A stretch of DNA of 7,417 nt, from assembly GCA_013698055.1 (NCBI GenBank), contig JACCVS010000015.1, forward strand, positions 1-7,417, written 5' to 3'. Shown here one piece after another: positions 5,154-7,417 of the stretch. Under the pieces are notes generated by a model. The model was not told the DNA's origin. It searched no databases and saw nothing but the letters and a program-made list of their open reading frames with translations. The translations under genes and the position numbers were made by a program. This stretch comes from Acidobacteriota bacterium. Lineage in GTDB: Bacteria; Acidobacteriota; Blastocatellia; Pyrinomonadales; Pyrinomonadaceae. Position 1 is the first letter of the stretch, and every line of letters begins with the position of its first letter.

Positions 5154-7417
5154 ATGGCAAGCAAAAAATCCACGACTCCGGCAGCGCCGACTGAAAGGGT
5201 CTATTTGATAGACTCTATGTCGCATATCTTCCGCGCCTACTTCGCACCGATGGGGGCGCGAACAGACCCTTTGACCAACTCGCAAGGTCAGGTAACGCAG
5301 GCCGCTTTCGTTTTCACCAACATGCTGCGGAAACTCTTGCAGGACGAGAAGCCACAATACATTGCCGCCGTCTTTGAGTCTGGTGAAAAAACTTTTCGCC
5401 ACGAGACGTTCAGCGATTACAAAGCGAACCGCGCGGAGATGCCGGACGAGCTTTCATCACAGTTGCCTTATATCATCCGCATCTGCGAGGTTTTCAATAT
5501 ACCTATCTTGAGCGCGCCGAGCTTCGAGGCTGATGATGTCATTGGCACGCTCGCCATTCAGGCGGCAGAGCGCGGCTTGCAGGCTGTCATCGTCTCCAAC
5601 GATAAAGATATGTGCCAGCTCGTGCGCGATCCCTGGATCACTTGTATGCGGCAGAACTCGCAGAACGTGAAGCGAAAGGAACCTGTGCCGCCGATTGAAT
5701 GGTGCGACGAGGCGTGGGTGGAGAACAAATTCGGTGTGCCGCCTAAACAGATCGTTGATTTGCTCGGCTTGATGGGAGATTCAGTTGATAACATTCCGGG
5801 CGCACCGGGCATCGGCGCTAAAGGGGCGGTGCAGCTCGTCAAACAATTCGGCTCGATTGAGAATGCGCTTAAACGGTGGGAAGAGGTCAAGCACAAGTCC
5901 TATCGAGAGAGCCTACGCGATAACCCCGATCTGATCCGTCAATCTCTTGATCTGGCAACGATCAGAACGGATATCAGCATCGAGCTTGATCTCGATAAGT
6001 TACGCGCACGCACCCCAGACCGGGCGGCAGCTTACCAGCTTTTCCGAGAGCTTGAGTTCCAATCTTTAACACGCGAGTTTTCCGACGCAGCGTCTAACGT
6101 GGAGGCCTCAAGCGCGCCGCGCCGCTATCGCATCATTCGCAAGCGCGCCGAGCTTGATTCTCTCGTGCGAGGATTGTGGGACGCAGAGCACTGGGCTTTC
6201 TCGGTCTCAAATTCGACTCCCGTCGGAGCAGGGCAGCAGGGAAACTCGCGCGACGCCGGGCCGACAACCGGCGTGGCGATTTCTACCGCCGCAGCATCGT
6301 CCGCTTACGTTGATCTGGAAAATTTCGAGGATGGATTTGAGGCCGCCATCGGGCCGCTCCGAGATGTGCTGTCAAATGGCCTGCTCTCTAAATCCGTTCA
6401 CGACCTCAAGCGCGCAGTCGTGTTGCTCACGCAACTCGGCATCGAACCGGAAGGCGTAACTGACGATACGCTGCTGGCCGCGTACCTGCTCGACCCGGTT
6501 CGCAGCAAGTATGAGCTAACTGATCTGGCGCGCGAAGCGGTGGGCACAGAGGGCGCTGGCGATGCGCCCGAAAGCTGGACGGAATCGCAGTGGCGCTCAG
6601 CCGAAGCCGCAGATTTGACGGGGCAGACCGCCCACGTTCTTCACGGGCGGCTTTTGGAAAATGGCCTCGAAGCAATCTACAACGAAATTGAGTTGCCGCT
6701 CGCGCCATTGCTTTACCGGATGGAGCGGGCGGGCTTGAGCGTTGACACGAAAGTTCTCTCGGAGCTTTCGGCATACCTGGGCACGGAGCTGGGAAAGCTG
6801 ACGGAGAAAATTTACAAAGTCGCCGGACGTGAGTTTAAGATTAACTCGCCCAAACAGGTCGGCGATGTTTTGGAAGAACTCAATATCAGCTCAGGGCGAA
6901 AGACTTCTACCGGGCGGGTCTCGACCAGCAAGGCTGTGCTGGAAGAGTTGGCGCAAACGTTTGAGTTGCCGCGTCTCATCATCGAATATCGTGAGCTTGA
7001 TAAGCTGAAGACCGTTTACACTGATTCGCTCCCGGCTCAGATCGCAGAAGACGGGCGCATTCACGGGCAGCTTAATCAAACCGTGACGGCCACGGGAAGA
7101 TTGTCGTCAAGCGAGCCGAATCTGCAAAACGTGCCAATTCGCACAGAGCTTGGTCGCCGCATCCGCCGCGCCTTCGTTGCCGAGAAAGGTAACAAGCTGA
7201 TTTCCGCTGATTATTCGCAGCTTGAACTGAGGTTGCTGGCGCACGTCACGCACGACCCTGTCATGCTCGATGCTTTTCAAAATGATGACGATATACACGA
7301 GCGCACGGCGCGGCTCGTCTTCGGCGCGAAGACGAAAGAGGAATTGAAAGAAGCGCGGCGGTTCGCCAAGATCGTTAACTTCGCCATCGCCTACGCCGTC
7401 GAACCCTTCGGTTTGTC
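5154..7417 (+). CDS. polA: DNA polymerase I, 3' end beyond the window; proofreading site degenerate
   Basis: 754 residues are present and the frame runs off the window. DNA polymerase I fills repair gaps and removes Okazaki primers. The 5' nuclease domain (about 15-310) has D20 (YLIDS), EADD at 125-128, NDKD at 149-152 and GDSVDNIPG at 208-216. The position equivalent to E. coli D63 is E75 (AVFESGEKTFR, 72-82). The 3'-5' exonuclease domain (about 325-500) has lost its metal ligands. FDTE of E. coli is FSVS (349-352), D424 is A421, and YxxxD is R481 to A485. The polymerase domain (about 510 on) keeps TATGRLSSSEPNLQN (645-659), motif A ADYSQLELR with D686 and E691, and O-helix R735, K739, F743 and Y747. 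The O-helix reads NFAIAYAVEPFG (742-753) instead of the usual NFGxxYGMSxFG. Motif C is beyond the window. ATG 5154 is the only in-frame ATG near the family start, and it has no SD. Confidence 0.96.
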   Translation, partial: MASKKSTTPAAPTERVYLIDSMSHIFRAYFAPMGARTDPLTNSQGQVTQAAFVFTNMLRKLLQDEKPQYIAAVFESGEKTFRHETFSDYKANRAEMPDELSSQLPYIIRICEVFNIPILSAPSFEADDVIGTLAIQAAERGLQAVIVSNDKDMCQLVRDPWITCMRQNSQNVKRKEPVPPIEWCDEAWVENKFGVPPKQIVDLLGLMGDSVDNIPGAPGIGAKGAVQLVKQFGSIENALKRWEEVKHKSYRESLRDNPDLIRQSLDLATIRTDISIELDLDKLRARTPDRAAAYQLFRELEFQSLTREFSDAASNVEASSAPRRYRIIRKRAELDSLVRGLWDAEHWAFSVSNSTPVGAGQQGNSRDAGPTTGVAISTAAASSAYVDLENFEDGFEAAIGPLRDVLSNGLLSKSVHDLKRAVVLLTQLGIEPEGVTDDTLLAAYLLDPVRSKYELTDLAREAVGTEGAGDAPESWTESQWRSAEAADLTGQTAHVLHGRLLENGLEAIYNEIELPLAPLLYRMERAGLSVDTKVLSELSAYLGTELGKLTEKIYKVAGREFKINSPKQVGDVLEELNISSGRKTSTGRVSTSKAVLEELAQTFELPRLIIEYRELDKLKTVYTDSLPAQIAEDGRIHGQLNQTVTATGRLSSSEPNLQNVPIRTELGRRIRRAFVAEKGNKLISADYSQLELRLLAHVTHDPVMLDAFQNDDDIHERTARLVFGAKTKEELKEARRFAKIVNFAIAYAVEPFGL

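Noticed and set aside
6154..6774. Long alternative-frame ORFs inside polA, on both strands
   Set aside because: They overlap the well-supported polA frame, and their products are rich in Arg, Pro and Ser with no recognisable motifs, as expected of shadow frames in GC-rich coding DNA.

Overview
The window is chromosomal DNA from a Gram-negative (LPS-making) bacterium. It carries an arabinose-5-phosphate isomerase of the Kdo pathway and LpxC, the committed enzyme of lipid A synthesis. Moderate GC, non-proteobacterial gene order, a proofreading-dead DNA polymerase I and intergenic heptamer arrays would fit a soil or environmental lineage such as Acidobacteriota. That placement is inference only and was not tested by any search.

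Layout. On the minus strand, positions 56-1816 hold a two-gene phosphate uptake unit: a PhoU-like DUF47 protein followed by a PiT-type phosphate transporter. Its promoter (about 1861-1889) has near-consensus -35 and -10 boxes. Just upstream lie three tandem 11-bp repeats (1892-1924) arranged like a Pho box. Divergently, kdsD (2039-3022) is followed by an unrecognised exported protein (3090-3863). That gene converges on lpxC (3946-4845, minus strand, TTG start). A 308-bp divergent intergenic region then leads to polA (5154 to the window end, 3' truncated), which appears to have a promoter so close to its ATG that the mRNA would be almost leaderless.

The most unusual structure is the spacer DNA. 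Five short arrays, all with a period of exactly 7 bp, occupy the pit/DUF47, kdsD/hypothetical, hypothetical/lpxC (two arrays, inverted) and lpxC/polA junctions. They belong to three unit families: AGTCAGT-like, GGATGAG-like and AGGAGTC-like. One array supplies the Shine-Dalgarno sequence of the following gene, one runs into the coding end of lpxC, and one ends just upstream of the polA -35 box. No CRISPR array, RNA gene, insertion sequence or defence system is visible.
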